Below, piece after piece: positions 36,682 to 45,246 of a stretch of 64,000 bases of DNA (its first letter is position 1; every line of letters begins with the position of its first letter). The stretch lies in NCBI RefSeq assembly GCF_004217135.1, contig NZ_SHKK01000001.1:5332001-5396000 (forward strand), in the 5' to 3' direction. The notes below the pieces were generated by a model. The model saw only the letters and a list, made by a program, of their open reading frames with translations, had not been told where the DNA came from and did not search any database. Source of the DNA: Micromonospora violae (GTDB taxonomy: Bacteria; Actinomycetota; Actinomycetes; Mycobacteriales; Micromonosporaceae). Made by a program: the position numbers and the translations under genes.

Positions 36682-37185
36682 TCAGTGCACCGCGTCCGCC
36701 GGAGCCGCACCGGCAGGGCCGGTACCCTCCTCGGCGACCACGGCTGTCCCGGCCGGTTCGGACGACGCGACGCCACCGTTCGGAATGCCTCGGCGGGCGT
36801 CCAGACGCAGGCCGATGGCGGTGGCCACGGCGCCCAGCCCTTCCCACGCCGCCACCCCGAAGAACCGGTCGGGCGCGATGTCGGCCAGCACCGCGATGGT
36901 GAACACGGTGAACGTGACCAGTCGGAAGACCACCGTGAACCGGTAGAACGCCCGCCACTCGGTCACCGTGGCGAGCAGGTAGTAGACGCCCATGTTGAAG
37001 GCCGCCATCGAGGACGCCAGCAGGAACGTCCCGGTGTGATCACCAACGGCCCTCGTCGCCGGCACCTCGAAGCCGAGCATGCGCAGCTGCGCCTCCGGCC
37101 AGAGCAGCCCAACCGCGCCCATCACCAGCGCCAACACGCCGAAGACCGCGATGGTCCAGCCCGCGATGGAACGCGGCAGCTTCAT
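36682..37185 (-). CDS. Four-helix integral membrane protein, unknown function
   Basis: 167 aa, ATG at 37185. Four hydrophobic helices at about 9-28, 50-70, 83-101 and 110-127, then an Ala/Gly/Pro-rich cytoplasmic tail. Thirty base pairs upstream of the kinase gene on the same strand, so possibly co-transcribed with it. No family recognised. Confidence 0.78.
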   Translation of the reverse strand: MKLPRSIAGWTIAVFGVLALVMGAVGLLWPEAQLRMLGFEVPATRAVGDHTGTFLLASSMAAFNMGVYYLLATVTEWRAFYRFTVVFRLVTFTVFTIAVLADIAPDRFFGVAAWEGLGAVATAIGLRLDARRGIPNGGVASSEPAGTAVVAEEGTGPAGAAPADAVH

Positions 37186-37298
37186 GAGGGGCCTCCCCAG
37201 GCACGGCGACGGTCACCACTGTGGACCCGTACGCGGTGGTGACACGCTAGCCGCTCACCCCAGCCACCACATCCCCGAAACCGTCAAAACCTCCCCAC

Positions 37299-37381
37299 CC
37301 CAACCTCTCGATCATGAAGTTGTTGCCGCGACACGCCGACGCGCAGGGCAACAACTTCATGATCAACGGCGACAGGTTGGG
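37299..37381. repeat. Intergenic palindromic element, family 2
   Basis: Perfect 18-bp arms: GATCATGAAGTTGTTGCC at 37310-37327 and its complement at 37347-37364, with a 19-nt loop. An outer 8-bp stem pairs 37299-37306 with 37374-37381. It starts four bases after the stop of the cyclase gene, between two minus-strand genes. Confidence 0.85.
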
Positions 37382-37384
37382 CGG

Positions 37385-40300
37385 TCAGCGCGCGCTTGTC
37401 AGGCGGGTGTGCAGGGCGTCGGCTGCGGCTCTCTCGCTGCGCTGTTCGGTGGCGTACGCCAGGCGGACCGCCTCCTGCGCACAGGACAACGCCTCCGCCG
37501 GGCTCCCACAGGCGTCCAGCGCCTCGGCCAGCACACTCGCCGCGATCACCTGGCTGCGCACATCCTCGGCCGGTGCGGCAACCGCCCGCCGGGCCCAGTC
37601 CAACGCCTGCTCCCGCTGGCCGTGCGCCAGCAACGCCGCAGCGTACTGGGCCATCGTCTGACGGCGGGAGAAGAGCAGCGAGGGCGCGCTCGCGGCGGCG
37701 GTGGCCACCGGCGCGAGCAACCCGACCGCGGTGGCCGAGTCGCCGGCAGCGAGACGGGCCGTCGCCAGCAGCACCCGGGGCGCCACCTGCGCCGGGGCCT
37801 GCGGGTTGTGTGGCTCCACAGTGGTCAGCACCGCGCGGGCCATCTGCTCGGCCGTCTCGCAGTCGCCCACGTCCAACGCCACGAAACCCCGCAGCGTCCC
37901 GGCCATCCCGGTGAGCAGCGGATGCGAGGTGCGCTCCGCGTACGCCAGGGCATCGGTGAGCAGGTCCGCCGCGTGCTCCGGCTCGCCCAACCCGCGCGCC
38001 ACCACCGCCCGGACCACCAGGGCGAACCCGCGCCCCCAGTCGTCGGAGGCGGCGGCGAACTCCCGGTACGCCCGCCGGGCCTCCCGGTCCGCCTCGGCCA
38101 GGTCACCCAGTTCGGCGGTGGCGAACGCCGCCACCGCGCGCAACGTCCCCACCGCCCACGCCTCGCCGACCCGCTCGCCGAACGGCAGGAACACCTGAGC
38201 CATCCGACACGCCTCGCGCAGTCGGCCGGCGAGCAGCCGGGCGAACGCCGTGGTGCCGCGCAGCCAGGCCCGCCCGTACGGGTCCTTCAGCTCGGCGAAG
38301 AGCCGGGCGGCCCGGCCGAGCACCGCGTCGGTGCCGGCGAAGTCACCCCGGGTGGTGGTCACCCAGGCCAGGTTCTGTAGCGACCACGCCTGCCCGCGCC
38401 GGTCCTGGGCACCGAGGCTGACCTGGTACGCGGCGGCCAACCGACTGCTCGCCTGACTCAGCCGTCCGGCCACGAAGTCGGCCATGCCGAGCCGGCGCAT
38501 CGCCGTGGCCCGCTGGGTGGGCAGCCGACCCTCCGTGGCCACCTGCAATGCCTCCTGCCAGGCGGTCACCGCCCGGCCCTGATCACCGAGGGTCTCCTGC
38601 GCCTGCCCCGCCAGCAGCAGGGCGCTGACCCGGGTAGCTCCGTCCCCCGCGTTCGCGGCGATCTTCTCGGCGTACGCCAACGCGTCGGAGACGCGGCCGA
38701 CCTGGAGCAACGCCCGGGCGTGCACCACCTGATCGGCGGCCGGCACCCCGTCACGGGCCAGTTCGGTGGCCCGCTCGGCGTACTCGACGGCCATCGCCGG
38801 CTCACCGGCGGACAGCGACCGGCGGGCGGCCCGACCGAGCGCGGCGATGCCGAGCGGAACCACCGCCCGGGCCGACGCGTCCGGGCGCAGCTTCACCGCG
38901 TCGGCGAGCCGGGCGGCCCGTTCGACGTGCGTCGCCACGAAGTCGTCGCGGGCCTCGTCGGTGAACCCGCCCACGGTGCTGGTCGTGGCGTCGTCCGCCG
39001 GTGCCGCCCAGCGGGCCAGCGCGGCGTGCCGCTCGGCCAACTCGGCCTTGCTCACCCCCGCGTACGCGGCCTCCCGCATGAGCGGTGTCGCGAACGAGTA
39101 GCCGGCCCGCGAGCGGTGCAGCATCCGGCGTTGCAGCAACTCCTCGACCGCCCGGTCGAGCTCGACGGCGACCACAGCCGACGGCCGGCCGTCGCGGCCG
39201 GCGCGCTGTTCCCGCATCGCCTCCAACGCGCCGGTCGGCACCGTGTCACCGGTGACCGCGGCGTCGCGCAACACCGACCGGGCGTCCGGCGGCAGCGCGT
39301 CGATCCGGGCCGCGAGCACGGCGGCGAGGTCCCGGGAGAGCAGCCGGCTGCCCAGCGAGCCCGGCACCAACCGCCAGCCGGCCGACCCGCTCTGCTCCCG
39401 CTCCCCCGAGCCAGGCCGCTCCACCCCAGCGCCGGCACGTGCTGACTCGGTGGTGAGCGCTCCGCGCTCGATCAGCAGAGTGACCAGCTCAGCCAGGTAG
39501 AACGGATTGCCCTGCGCGGTGGCGAGCAAACGGTCGGCGTCGGCCTGGGGCAGCTTGCCGCCGCCGAGGTAGCTCGTGAGCAGCCGGGCCGCGTCCGCAC
39601 CGCGCAGCGGGGGCAGCGAGTGCACCTCGGCGTCCGCGACCCGGGTCAGCGCGCCGGCGGTGCGCACCAACTCGGGGCGGCCGAGCAGCAGCACCAGCAC
39701 CGGGCCGGTGAGCCTGGACAGGGTCAACCCGAGGGCACTGATCGTCTCGGCGGTGGCGTCGTGCAGGTCGTCCACCACGATCACCAGCGGCGCCTCCGAG
39801 GCGAGCCCGCTGAGCAGGTCGGCGACCGCGTTCGGCACCACCTCGGCATCCGCCGCCGGAGTGCCCGATCCACCCCACTCGCCGCTGTCGGTGCCACCGT
39901 GCACCGGGAGTTCGGCGTAGCCGAGCAGGGCGAGCAGTTGCTCCGTGGCGATCGGCGCGGTCTCCGCACCGGAGCGGGCGAGCCGCTGCCCGAGCCGGCG
40001 CAGCCGCTCCTCCACCGCCGGGCGGGTCAACGCGGTGGACGCGTCGCTGGGCAGGCCGACGGCCGCCCGCACCAGGTCGGCCAGGGGCGCGAGCCGTCGC
40101 CGCTCACCGAACGCGGCACAGCGCACCGAGAGCACCCGGGCCCCGGTGTGCGCCGCGTACCGGCCGGCACCGACGTCGTACCCGGCGGCGAGGCGTTCCA
40201 CCTCGGCGGCGAACCGGGACTTGCCGATGCCCGCCTCGGCGGTCATCAGCAGCACCCGTGGGTCACCCTGGTCGATCACCTCGGCGAGCCGGCCGGCCAC

Positions 40301-41017
40301 CCGGCCGATCTCGGTCTCCCGGCCGACGTACGGCGCCTCGTCGCCGAGCCCCGAGCGAGTGCCCGGCGCGTCCAGCAGACCCAGCAGCTCGTACGCCTCG
40401 ACCGGTTCACGCTTGCCCTTGAGCCGCAGCGGACGCAGCGCCCGCCAGGAGGAGACGTGCCGGGTGGCCGCGGCGGTGCGTCCACCGGCGTAGACGGCCC
40501 CGACCGCGGCGGCGTCGGCGAGCCGGGCCGCGGTGTTCACCGTGTCGCCGATGACCGTGTATTCGATCGCGGCCTGGATGCCCGCGATGACGTCGCCGGT
40601 GTTCAGCCCGACCCGCAGCCCGAGCGGCGCGCCGCCGCCCCGCTCGTCGTCGAGCACCCGGCGGACGGCCCGTTGCATGGACAGGGCGGCCCGGACGGCG
40701 CGTTCGGCGTCGTCCTCGTGCGCCACCGGGGCACCGAAGACCGCCATGATGCCGTCACCGGTCAGCTTGTCGACGTGCCCGCCGAACGTCTTCACCGCAC
40801 CGGCGAGGGCGGCGAGCACCCGGTCGGTGACCGCGCCGACGCGTTCCGGGTCGAGGTCCTCCGACCAGGAGGTGAACTCGGAGAGGTCACCGAAGAGCAC
40901 GGTGACCACCCGACGCTCGGCCGCCGGCAACGTGGCGGCGGCGGGCAGCGCGGCACCACAGTTGTGGCAGAACCGCGCGCCGGGAACGGCAACGGTTCCA
41001 CACACGGGGCAGGTCAC
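37385..41017 (-). CDS. Zinc-ribbon, class III adenylate/guanylate cyclase, ATPase and TPR protein
   Basis: Very large cytosolic protein of 1210 aa. An N-terminal zinc ribbon has two CxxC pairs (CPVC, CHNC). A class III cyclase domain (about 40-215) carries metal-binding aspartates in VTVLFGDLSEF and KLTGDGIMAVFG, and NTGDVIAGI and GDTVNTAARL. An AAA/STAND-type ATPase follows with P-loop AEAGIGKS near 257-264 and VIVVDDLHDA. The C-terminal half is a series of alpha-helical TPR-like repeats. The GTG at 41017 overlaps the MBL stop by four bases. Its product could feed the nearby Crp; cyclase activity is predicted, not proven. Confidence 0.93.
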   Translation of the reverse strand: MTCPVCGTVAVPGARFCHNCGAALPAAATLPAAERRVVTVLFGDLSEFTSWSEDLDPERVGAVTDRVLAALAGAVKTFGGHVDKLTGDGIMAVFGAPVAHEDDAERAVRAALSMQRAVRRVLDDERGGGAPLGLRVGLNTGDVIAGIQAAIEYTVIGDTVNTAARLADAAAVGAVYAGGRTAAATRHVSSWRALRPLRLKGKREPVEAYELLGLLDAPGTRSGLGDEAPYVGRETEIGRVAGRLAEVIDQGDPRVLLMTAEAGIGKSRFAAEVERLAAGYDVGAGRYAAHTGARVLSVRCAAFGERRRLAPLADLVRAAVGLPSDASTALTRPAVEERLRRLGQRLARSGAETAPIATEQLLALLGYAELPVHGGTDSGEWGGSGTPAADAEVVPNAVADLLSGLASEAPLVIVVDDLHDATAETISALGLTLSRLTGPVLVLLLGRPELVRTAGALTRVADAEVHSLPPLRGADAARLLTSYLGGGKLPQADADRLLATAQGNPFYLAELVTLLIERGALTTESARAGAGVERPGSGEREQSGSAGWRLVPGSLGSRLLSRDLAAVLAARIDALPPDARSVLRDAAVTGDTVPTGALEAMREQRAGRDGRPSAVVAVELDRAVEELLQRRMLHRSRAGYSFATPLMREAAYAGVSKAELAERHAALARWAAPADDATTSTVGGFTDEARDDFVATHVERAARLADAVKLRPDASARAVVPLGIAALGRAARRSLSAGEPAMAVEYAERATELARDGVPAADQVVHARALLQVGRVSDALAYAEKIAANAGDGATRVSALLLAGQAQETLGDQGRAVTAWQEALQVATEGRLPTQRATAMRRLGMADFVAGRLSQASSRLAAAYQVSLGAQDRRGQAWSLQNLAWVTTTRGDFAGTDAVLGRAARLFAELKDPYGRAWLRGTTAFARLLAGRLREACRMAQVFLPFGERVGEAWAVGTLRAVAAFATAELGDLAEADREARRAYREFAAASDDWGRGFALVVRAVVARGLGEPEHAADLLTDALAYAERTSHPLLTGMAGTLRGFVALDVGDCETAEQMARAVLTTVEPHNPQAPAQVAPRVLLATARLAAGDSATAVGLLAPVATAAASAPSLLFSRRQTMAQYAAALLAHGQREQALDWARRAVAAPAEDVRSQVIAASVLAEALDACGSPAEALSCAQEAVRLAYATEQRSERAAADALHTRLTSAR

Positions 41018-41850
41018 ATGTGCTCCAACCCACTGACCCCGGGCGCGGATTCCCCGGTGTCGACGCCCAGATACTCCAGCTGGGCACGGACCGACCACTC
41101 AGCTGCCCACCACAGCGAACGGTCCACGTCCGCGTAGACCGTCGCCACCACGTCGGCGGGGGTGTGGGCGCCGGCGGCGACCGCCGTCCGGACCTGGTCG
41201 AGCCGGGCCCGGCGGTGGGCGAGGTAGAAGTCGGCGGCGGCGGCGCAGTCGGCCAGCGCCGGGCCGTGTCCGGGCAGCGCCGGAATCCCCCGGTACGCGG
41301 AGAGCAGCTCCAGGCTGCTCAGGTAGTCACCGAGGTGCCCGTCGGGGTGAGCGACGACGGTGGTGCCCCGGCCGAGGATGGTGTCACCGGTGAGCACCAC
41401 CCGCTCGTCGTCGTGTTCGACCAGGAAGCAGACCGAGTCGGCGGTGTGCCCCGGCGTGGCCAGCAGGCGGATCTCCAGACCGAAGCCGCCGAGTTGCTCG
41501 CCCGACTCGGTCAGCGGCTCACCGCCGACGGTGTGCGCCGGGTCGGCGGCGAGGACGTGCACCCCGCCGAGCAGCTCACTGAGCCGCGCCGCACCCTCGG
41601 TGTGATCGGGGTGGCTGTGGGTGATCAGGATCAGGCCGATCGGGCCGTGCTCGGCGATCCGGGTCAGGTGCCCCTCGTCCGCCGGGCCTGGGTCGACCAC
41701 GATGGCGTACTCGGCCGCCGGGGCGCGCAGCACCCAGGTGTTGGTGCCGTCGAGGGTCATCGGCCCCGGATTCGGCGCGCGCAGCAGCGCAACCCAGCGG
41801 GGCAACTCGTCGGCAAGCGCCGCTACCGCCCCCGTCACGTGCCCGCTCAT
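41014..41850 (-). CDS. MBL-fold metallo-hydrolase
   Basis: 278-aa enzyme with the metallo-beta-lactamase metal motif THSHPDH (H78, H80, D82, H83), then ATPGHTADSVCF, LTGDTILGRG and LPGHGP. This is the LACTB2/Rv3677c-like branch, whose members include endoribonucleases and thioesterase-like hydrolases, so the substrate is open. The ATG at 41850 is used; the frame extends 16 codons further into a palindromic element without a ribosome binding site. It is between RidA (upstream) and the cyclase (overlapping by four bases). Confidence 0.92.
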   Translation of the reverse strand: MSGHVTGAVAALADELPRWVALLRAPNPGPMTLDGTNTWVLRAPAAEYAIVVDPGPADEGHLTRIAEHGPIGLILITHSHPDHTEGAARLSELLGGVHVLAADPAHTVGGEPLTESGEQLGGFGLEIRLLATPGHTADSVCFLVEHDDERVVLTGDTILGRGTTVVAHPDGHLGDYLSSLELLSAYRGIPALPGHGPALADCAAAADFYLAHRRARLDQVRTAVAAGAHTPADVVATVYADVDRSLWWAAEWSVRAQLEYLGVDTGESAPGVSGLEHM

Positions 41851-41880
41851 GGGTGCGATCGTACGACCCCGCCCGCCACT

Positions 41881-41970
41881 CCCCACGATCTTGCACATGC
41901 CGCCCCTGATTCATCCCCGTTCAGGGCTTTCGTCCGAGGCGGCAGTGCAAAATCGCGGGCGCTGGGGACG
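41881..41970. repeat. Intergenic palindromic element, family 3
   Basis: CGATCTTGCACATGCCGCC (41886-41904) faces GGCGGCAGTGCAAAATCG (41938-41955), complementary except for one mismatch and one extra base. Outer CCCCA/TGGGG (41881-41885, 41964-41968) and inner CCCTGA/TCAGGG pairs extend it. It lies between RidA and the MBL gene, both minus strand. Confidence 0.75.
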
Positions 41971-41972
41971 CG

Positions 41973-42434
41973 TCAGGCGACCTCGACGATCAGTTCGATC
42001 TCCACCGGGGCGTCGAGCGGCAGCTCGGCCACGCCCACCGCGCTACGGGCGTGGCGGCCGGCCTCCCCGAAGACGGTGCCGAAGAGGTCGGAGGCACCGT
42101 TGATCACGGCGGGCTGACCGGTGAAGCCGGGCGCGGACGCCACGAAGCCGGTCACCTTCACCACCTTGACCACGTTCTCCAGGCCGACCAACGAGTCGAC
42201 CGCAGCCAGCGCGTTGAGCGCGCACCGCTGGGCCAGGTCCTTCGCCTGCTCGGCGGAGACCCCCGCGCCGACCTTGCCGGTCGCGAGCAGCTTGCCCTCG
42301 GCGATCGGCAGCTGGCCGGAGACGTACACGTGCTGCCCGGACTGCACGGCCGGGACGTAACTGGCCACCGGCGGCACGACGTCGGGCAGTTCGAGACCCA
42401 GCTCGGCGAGCTTGGCGTGCGGACCGTTGCTCAC
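41973..42434 (-). CDS. RidA-family (YjgF/YER057c/UK114) protein
   Basis: Cytosolic trimeric deaminase family that clears reactive enamine/imine intermediates; 153 aa, longer than E. coli RidA as in the Rv3678c group. Segments QSGQHVYVSGQLPI, RCALNALAAVDSLVGLENVVKVVKVTGF and RSAVGVAELPLDAPVEIELI fit the fold. The usual catalytic-type arginine is in GRHARSAVG. The GTG at 42434 overlaps the DUF4177 stop by four bases. Order DUF4177-RidA-MBL is that of Rv3678A-Rv3678c-Rv3677c. Confidence 0.93.
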   Translation of the reverse strand: MSNGPHAKLAELGLELPDVVPPVASYVPAVQSGQHVYVSGQLPIAEGKLLATGKVGAGVSAEQAKDLAQRCALNALAAVDSLVGLENVVKVVKVTGFVASAPGFTGQPAVINGASDLFGTVFGEAGRHARSAVGVAELPLDAPVEIELIVEVA

Positions 42435-42586
42435 TGCTTGGGCCGCTTCAGGTAGGCGACCAGCTGGTCCGGATTCGGGCCGGGGACCACGGCGACGAGC
42501 TCCCACCCGTCCTCGCCCCAGTTGTCGAGGATCTGCTTGGTCGCGTGGACCAGCAGCGGGACCGTGGAGTATTCCCACTTCTGCAT
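42431..42586 (-). CDS. DUF4177 small protein (51 aa)
   Basis: Fifty-one residues starting MQKWEYSTVPLLVHATKQI and containing NWGEDGWELVAVVPGPN, the DUF4177 signature. GAGGGAG precedes the ATG at 42586. It overlaps the RidA start by four bases, so it is likely translated together with RidA. Function unknown, but its place beside RidA is conserved in actinobacteria (Rv3678A). Confidence 0.9.
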   Translation of the reverse strand: MQKWEYSTVPLLVHATKQILDNWGEDGWELVAVVPGPNPDQLVAYLKRPKQ

Positions 42587-42630
42587 CGCTGAAGGGCTCC
42601 CTCTCGGTGCGGAATTGTTCGAGGGACAGC

Positions 42631-43113
42631 CTACGGTCCGCTGGCCGGACGAGGTACGGGACGCTGCTCCGGCGCGGTCGGCAACTCCCCGCAGCGCCCT
42701 TCGTGCTCGTACCCCTGGGGGCAGCGGGACCGGTCGGGCAGCAGCAGATCACAGAAGACCCGGTGCCGGTTGTTCTGATCGTCGGCGTTGGACACGGTGG
42801 TCTCGCCGGCGTCCAGCTCGGGCAGGAACCCCAGGGAGACCGCGACCCGGCCGGCCAGCACGGTCGCCGCCGCCAGGTTCGGCACCCGGATCGGCAGGTG
42901 GATCACGAAGCCGGGCTCCTCGTCGTCGCGGGTCCGCTCGGCGGGCCGGTTCGGCACCCGGGCCACCTCCGCCTGCTCCGGCATCCGGCGGTACGACCGT
43001 TCGTTGATCGGCTGGTTGCTGACCTGCCCGCCGGCCTCGACCACGGACCCGGGCCGGCGGGGCCGGTCGTTCGTCGGGAACTGGGTGCGAGGGATGTTGT
43101 CCGCGTCGCGCAT
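42631..43113 (-). CDS. Conserved hypothetical protein (160 aa)
   Basis: Soluble protein with a polar head and a central hydrophobic-rich segment (FVIHLPIRVPNLAAATVLAG). The tail contains two spaced cysteines (FCDLLLPDRSRC) and a third and fourth position further on (EGRC). No membrane segment and no known motif. ATG at 43113 follows GGAGG. It lies 44 bp upstream of DUF4177 on the same strand. I recognise no function; it looks lineage-specific. Confidence 0.75.
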   Translation of the reverse strand: MRDADNIPRTQFPTNDRPRRPGSVVEAGGQVSNQPINERSYRRMPEQAEVARVPNRPAERTRDDEEPGFVIHLPIRVPNLAAATVLAGRVAVSLGFLPELDAGETTVSNADDQNNRHRVFCDLLLPDRSRCPQGYEHEGRCGELPTAPEQRPVPRPASGP

Positions 43114-43140
43114 GCACTGCCTCCGGTCGTACCTCTCGGA

Positions 43141-43335
43141 TCATGCTTCCGGCCCGGACCCATTCGTCCGTTCCGGCCCCCGCACCGGGACGAAGGTAGG
43201 TGTGTGGCCGCAGTCCCGCCAACAGGACGCGCACAAGGTGTCACCAACAGTCACATATGCGACACACCGCAGGTCGGGGGCCCGACACCGGATCGGACGC
43301 TGGTCCGCCGGCCGGATGGATCGGCCGTGCGGCAC
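43141..43335 (-). CDS. Possible small Cys-rich (zinc-ribbon-like) protein
   Basis: Open frame of 64 codons from GTG 43335. It contains RCRAPDLRCVAYVTVGDTLC, then CWRDCGH, giving five cysteines and a histidine in a ribbon-like spacing. The tail PTFVPVRGPERTNGSG is coding-like. The stop lies 27 bp before the 160-aa gene, so both could be on one transcript. The start codon falls in a 19-bp palindrome (43322-43340) and no Shine-Dalgarno is evident, so the gene is uncertain. Confidence 0.38.
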   Translation of the reverse strand: MPHGRSIRPADQRPIRCRAPDLRCVAYVTVGDTLCASCWRDCGHTPTFVPVRGPERTNGSGPEA

Positions 43336-43466
43336 GGCCGCGGAGACACCGATCCGGTCATCGACCGCTACCCTTCCGGTCGGACGGTCGCGCAGCGCCC
43401 GGCCGCCCGCTCGATCACGCTCGGCGCCAGGGGTGGCGGCGGGCGCCGCACCCCTGGGGGAACGAC

Positions 43467-44186
43467 ATGACCCACCCGCCCGGCGGCGACCAGGCCGGCA
43501 CACCCGCCCACCCGCCGGCCCACCCGAATCCCGCCGGTCAGCCCGGCATGCCGGCCATCCCCAGCCAGCCGACCTCCGCCCCGCCGCCGGAGCAGCTCGC
43601 CCTCCCGGCATCCCCCGCCCAGCCGGCGCTCCCCGCCGCGCCCACCTCACCGGGCTTCCCCGGGCAGCCCGCCGGCCCGAACCCCTCGTCGATCCCCGTG
43701 CCCCCGCCGGCCTACCCGCCGTACCAGGGCACTGCCGAGCCGAAGAAGAAGCGCGGCCTGCTGATCGCGGCAATCGCTCTGGCCGTGATCATGGTGCTCT
43801 GCGTGGGCGGCGGCGTGGCGGCCTTCCTGACCCTGCGCAACGCGGAGACCGGCGAGGGCGCGAAGGATCCGGCGGTCGCCGTCGACGAGTTCCTCACCGC
43901 GGTCTACAAGGATCGCGACGCGGCCAAGGCGGCCGGTCGCGTCTGCGCCGCCGCCCGCGACGACGACAAGATCGCCGCGAAGGTGGACGAGGTGGAGAAG
44001 TACGCCTCGACCTACCAGAACCCGCGCTTCCGGTGGACCACCCCGAAGGTGGACAACCAGACCGGAGACCGGGCCACCGTCTCCACGCGGCTCACCATGA
44101 CCACCACCGACGAGAAGGTGGCCGACCAGGAGTTGCGCTTCACGGTGGTGCAGAAGGCGGGTTGGTGGGTCTGCGAGGTCGCGTGA
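43467..44186 (+). CDS. Single-pass membrane protein with Pro-rich head and exported domain
   Basis: 239 aa. Residues 1 to about 90 are Pro/Ala/Gly-rich and cytoplasmic, followed by the basic stop EPKKKRG and one membrane helix at about 95-118 (LLIAAIALAVIMVLCVGGG). The outer domain of about 115 residues resembles small NTF2/DUF4878-like lipoprotein domains (VAVDEFLTAVYKDRDAAKAA, ELRFTVVQKAGWWVCEVA). ATG at 43467. It stands just before the ArsA-like ATPase genes with a 26-bp gap. Function unknown. Confidence 0.82.
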   Translation: MTHPPGGDQAGTPAHPPAHPNPAGQPGMPAIPSQPTSAPPPEQLALPASPAQPALPAAPTSPGFPGQPAGPNPSSIPVPPPAYPPYQGTAEPKKKRGLLIAAIALAVIMVLCVGGGVAAFLTLRNAETGEGAKDPAVAVDEFLTAVYKDRDAAKAAGRVCAAARDDDKIAAKVDEVEKYASTYQNPRFRWTTPKVDNQTGDRATVSTRLTMTTTDEKVADQELRFTVVQKAGWWVCEVA

Positions 44187-44212
44187 CCGCCGCGCCTGGA
44201 TAGGCTCGACGG

Positions 44213-45190
44213 GTGTGTGCAGCTGAGCGCCCGATCGACCCGGCCGGTGCCGGATGGCCCGCCCGTCTCCATGTGGTGACCGGCAAGGGCGGCACCGGTA
44301 AGACCAGCGTGGCGGCGGCGCTCGCCCTCGCGCTCGCCGCCGGTGGCCGGCGCACCCTGCTGGTCGAGGTCGAGGGGCGGCAGGGCATCGCCCAGCTGTT
44401 CGGCATCGACCCGCTCCCCTACGAGGAGCGGCACCTCGCCGACACGCCGGACGGTGGTGAGGTGCGCGCGCTCGCGGTGGACGCCGAGGAGGCGCTGCTC
44501 GAGTACCTGGACATGTTCTACAAACTGGGCGCGGCGGGCCGGGCACTCCGCAAGCTCGGCGCCATCGACTTCGCCACCACCATCGCCCCCGGCCTGCGCG
44601 ATGTCCTGCTCACCGGCAAGGTGAAGGAGGCGACCACCCGCACCACCGGGCAGCGGCGCGCGTACGACGCGGTGGTGCTGGACGCCCCGCCGACCGGGCG
44701 GATCGGCCGGTTCCTCAACGTGACGGCGGAGACCGCTCGGCTGGCCAAGGTGGGCCCGATCAAGACCCAGAGCGAGGGGGTCGCCGCGTTGCTGCGGTCC
44801 CCGATGACCGCGGTGCACGTGGTCACGCTGCTGGAGGAGATGCCGATCCAGGAGACGGTCGACGCCATCGCCGACCTGACCGCCCTCGGCTTCGGCATCG
44901 GGAAGGTGCTCGTCAACGGCGCCCGACCCCCGCTGCCGGCCGGACCGGCGGTCACCGCCGCGGAGTTGGCGCGCGGGCTGGTCGCCGCCGGGCTGCCGGC
45001 CGATCGGGACATCGTGGCCGGGCTGCACGATGAGGCACGTGACCAGCTGATCCGACGCGAGTTGGAGGATTCGCTCCGCGCCGACCTGGTGGAGTTGGGG
45101 CTGCCGATGATCGAGCTGCCGCTGCTGCCCGACGGGGTGGACCGGGCAGGGCTCGCGACGTTGGCCCAGGCCCTCGTCCGCGCCGAATGA
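44213..45190 (+). CDS. ArsA-family (Get3-like) ATPase, first
   Basis: Cytosolic P-loop ATPase of 325 aa with the deviant Walker A GKGGTGKT at residues 24-31, and switch-like segments EVEGRQGIAQLFG and VVLDAPPTGRIGRFL. Homologue of Rv3679, one of the paired ArsA-like proteins next to whiB4; in mycobacteria the pair forms an ATPase complex linked to metabolism and reductive stress rather than arsenite export. GTG start at 44213. No arsB or arsC is nearby. It works as a pair with the next gene. Confidence 0.92.
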   Translation: MCAAERPIDPAGAGWPARLHVVTGKGGTGKTSVAAALALALAAGGRRTLLVEVEGRQGIAQLFGIDPLPYEERHLADTPDGGEVRALAVDAEEALLEYLDMFYKLGAAGRALRKLGAIDFATTIAPGLRDVLLTGKVKEATTRTTGQRRAYDAVVLDAPPTGRIGRFLNVTAETARLAKVGPIKTQSEGVAALLRSPMTAVHVVTLLEEMPIQETVDAIADLTALGFGIGKVLVNGARPPLPAGPAVTAAELARGLVAAGLPADRDIVAGLHDEARDQLIRRELEDSLRADLVELGLPMIELPLLPDGVDRAGLATLAQALVRAE

Positions 45191-45246
45191 CTCACACCTG
45201 AGCGCAGCGCGGGCGCGCGGACCCACCGGCCCGATACGCTCGATTG

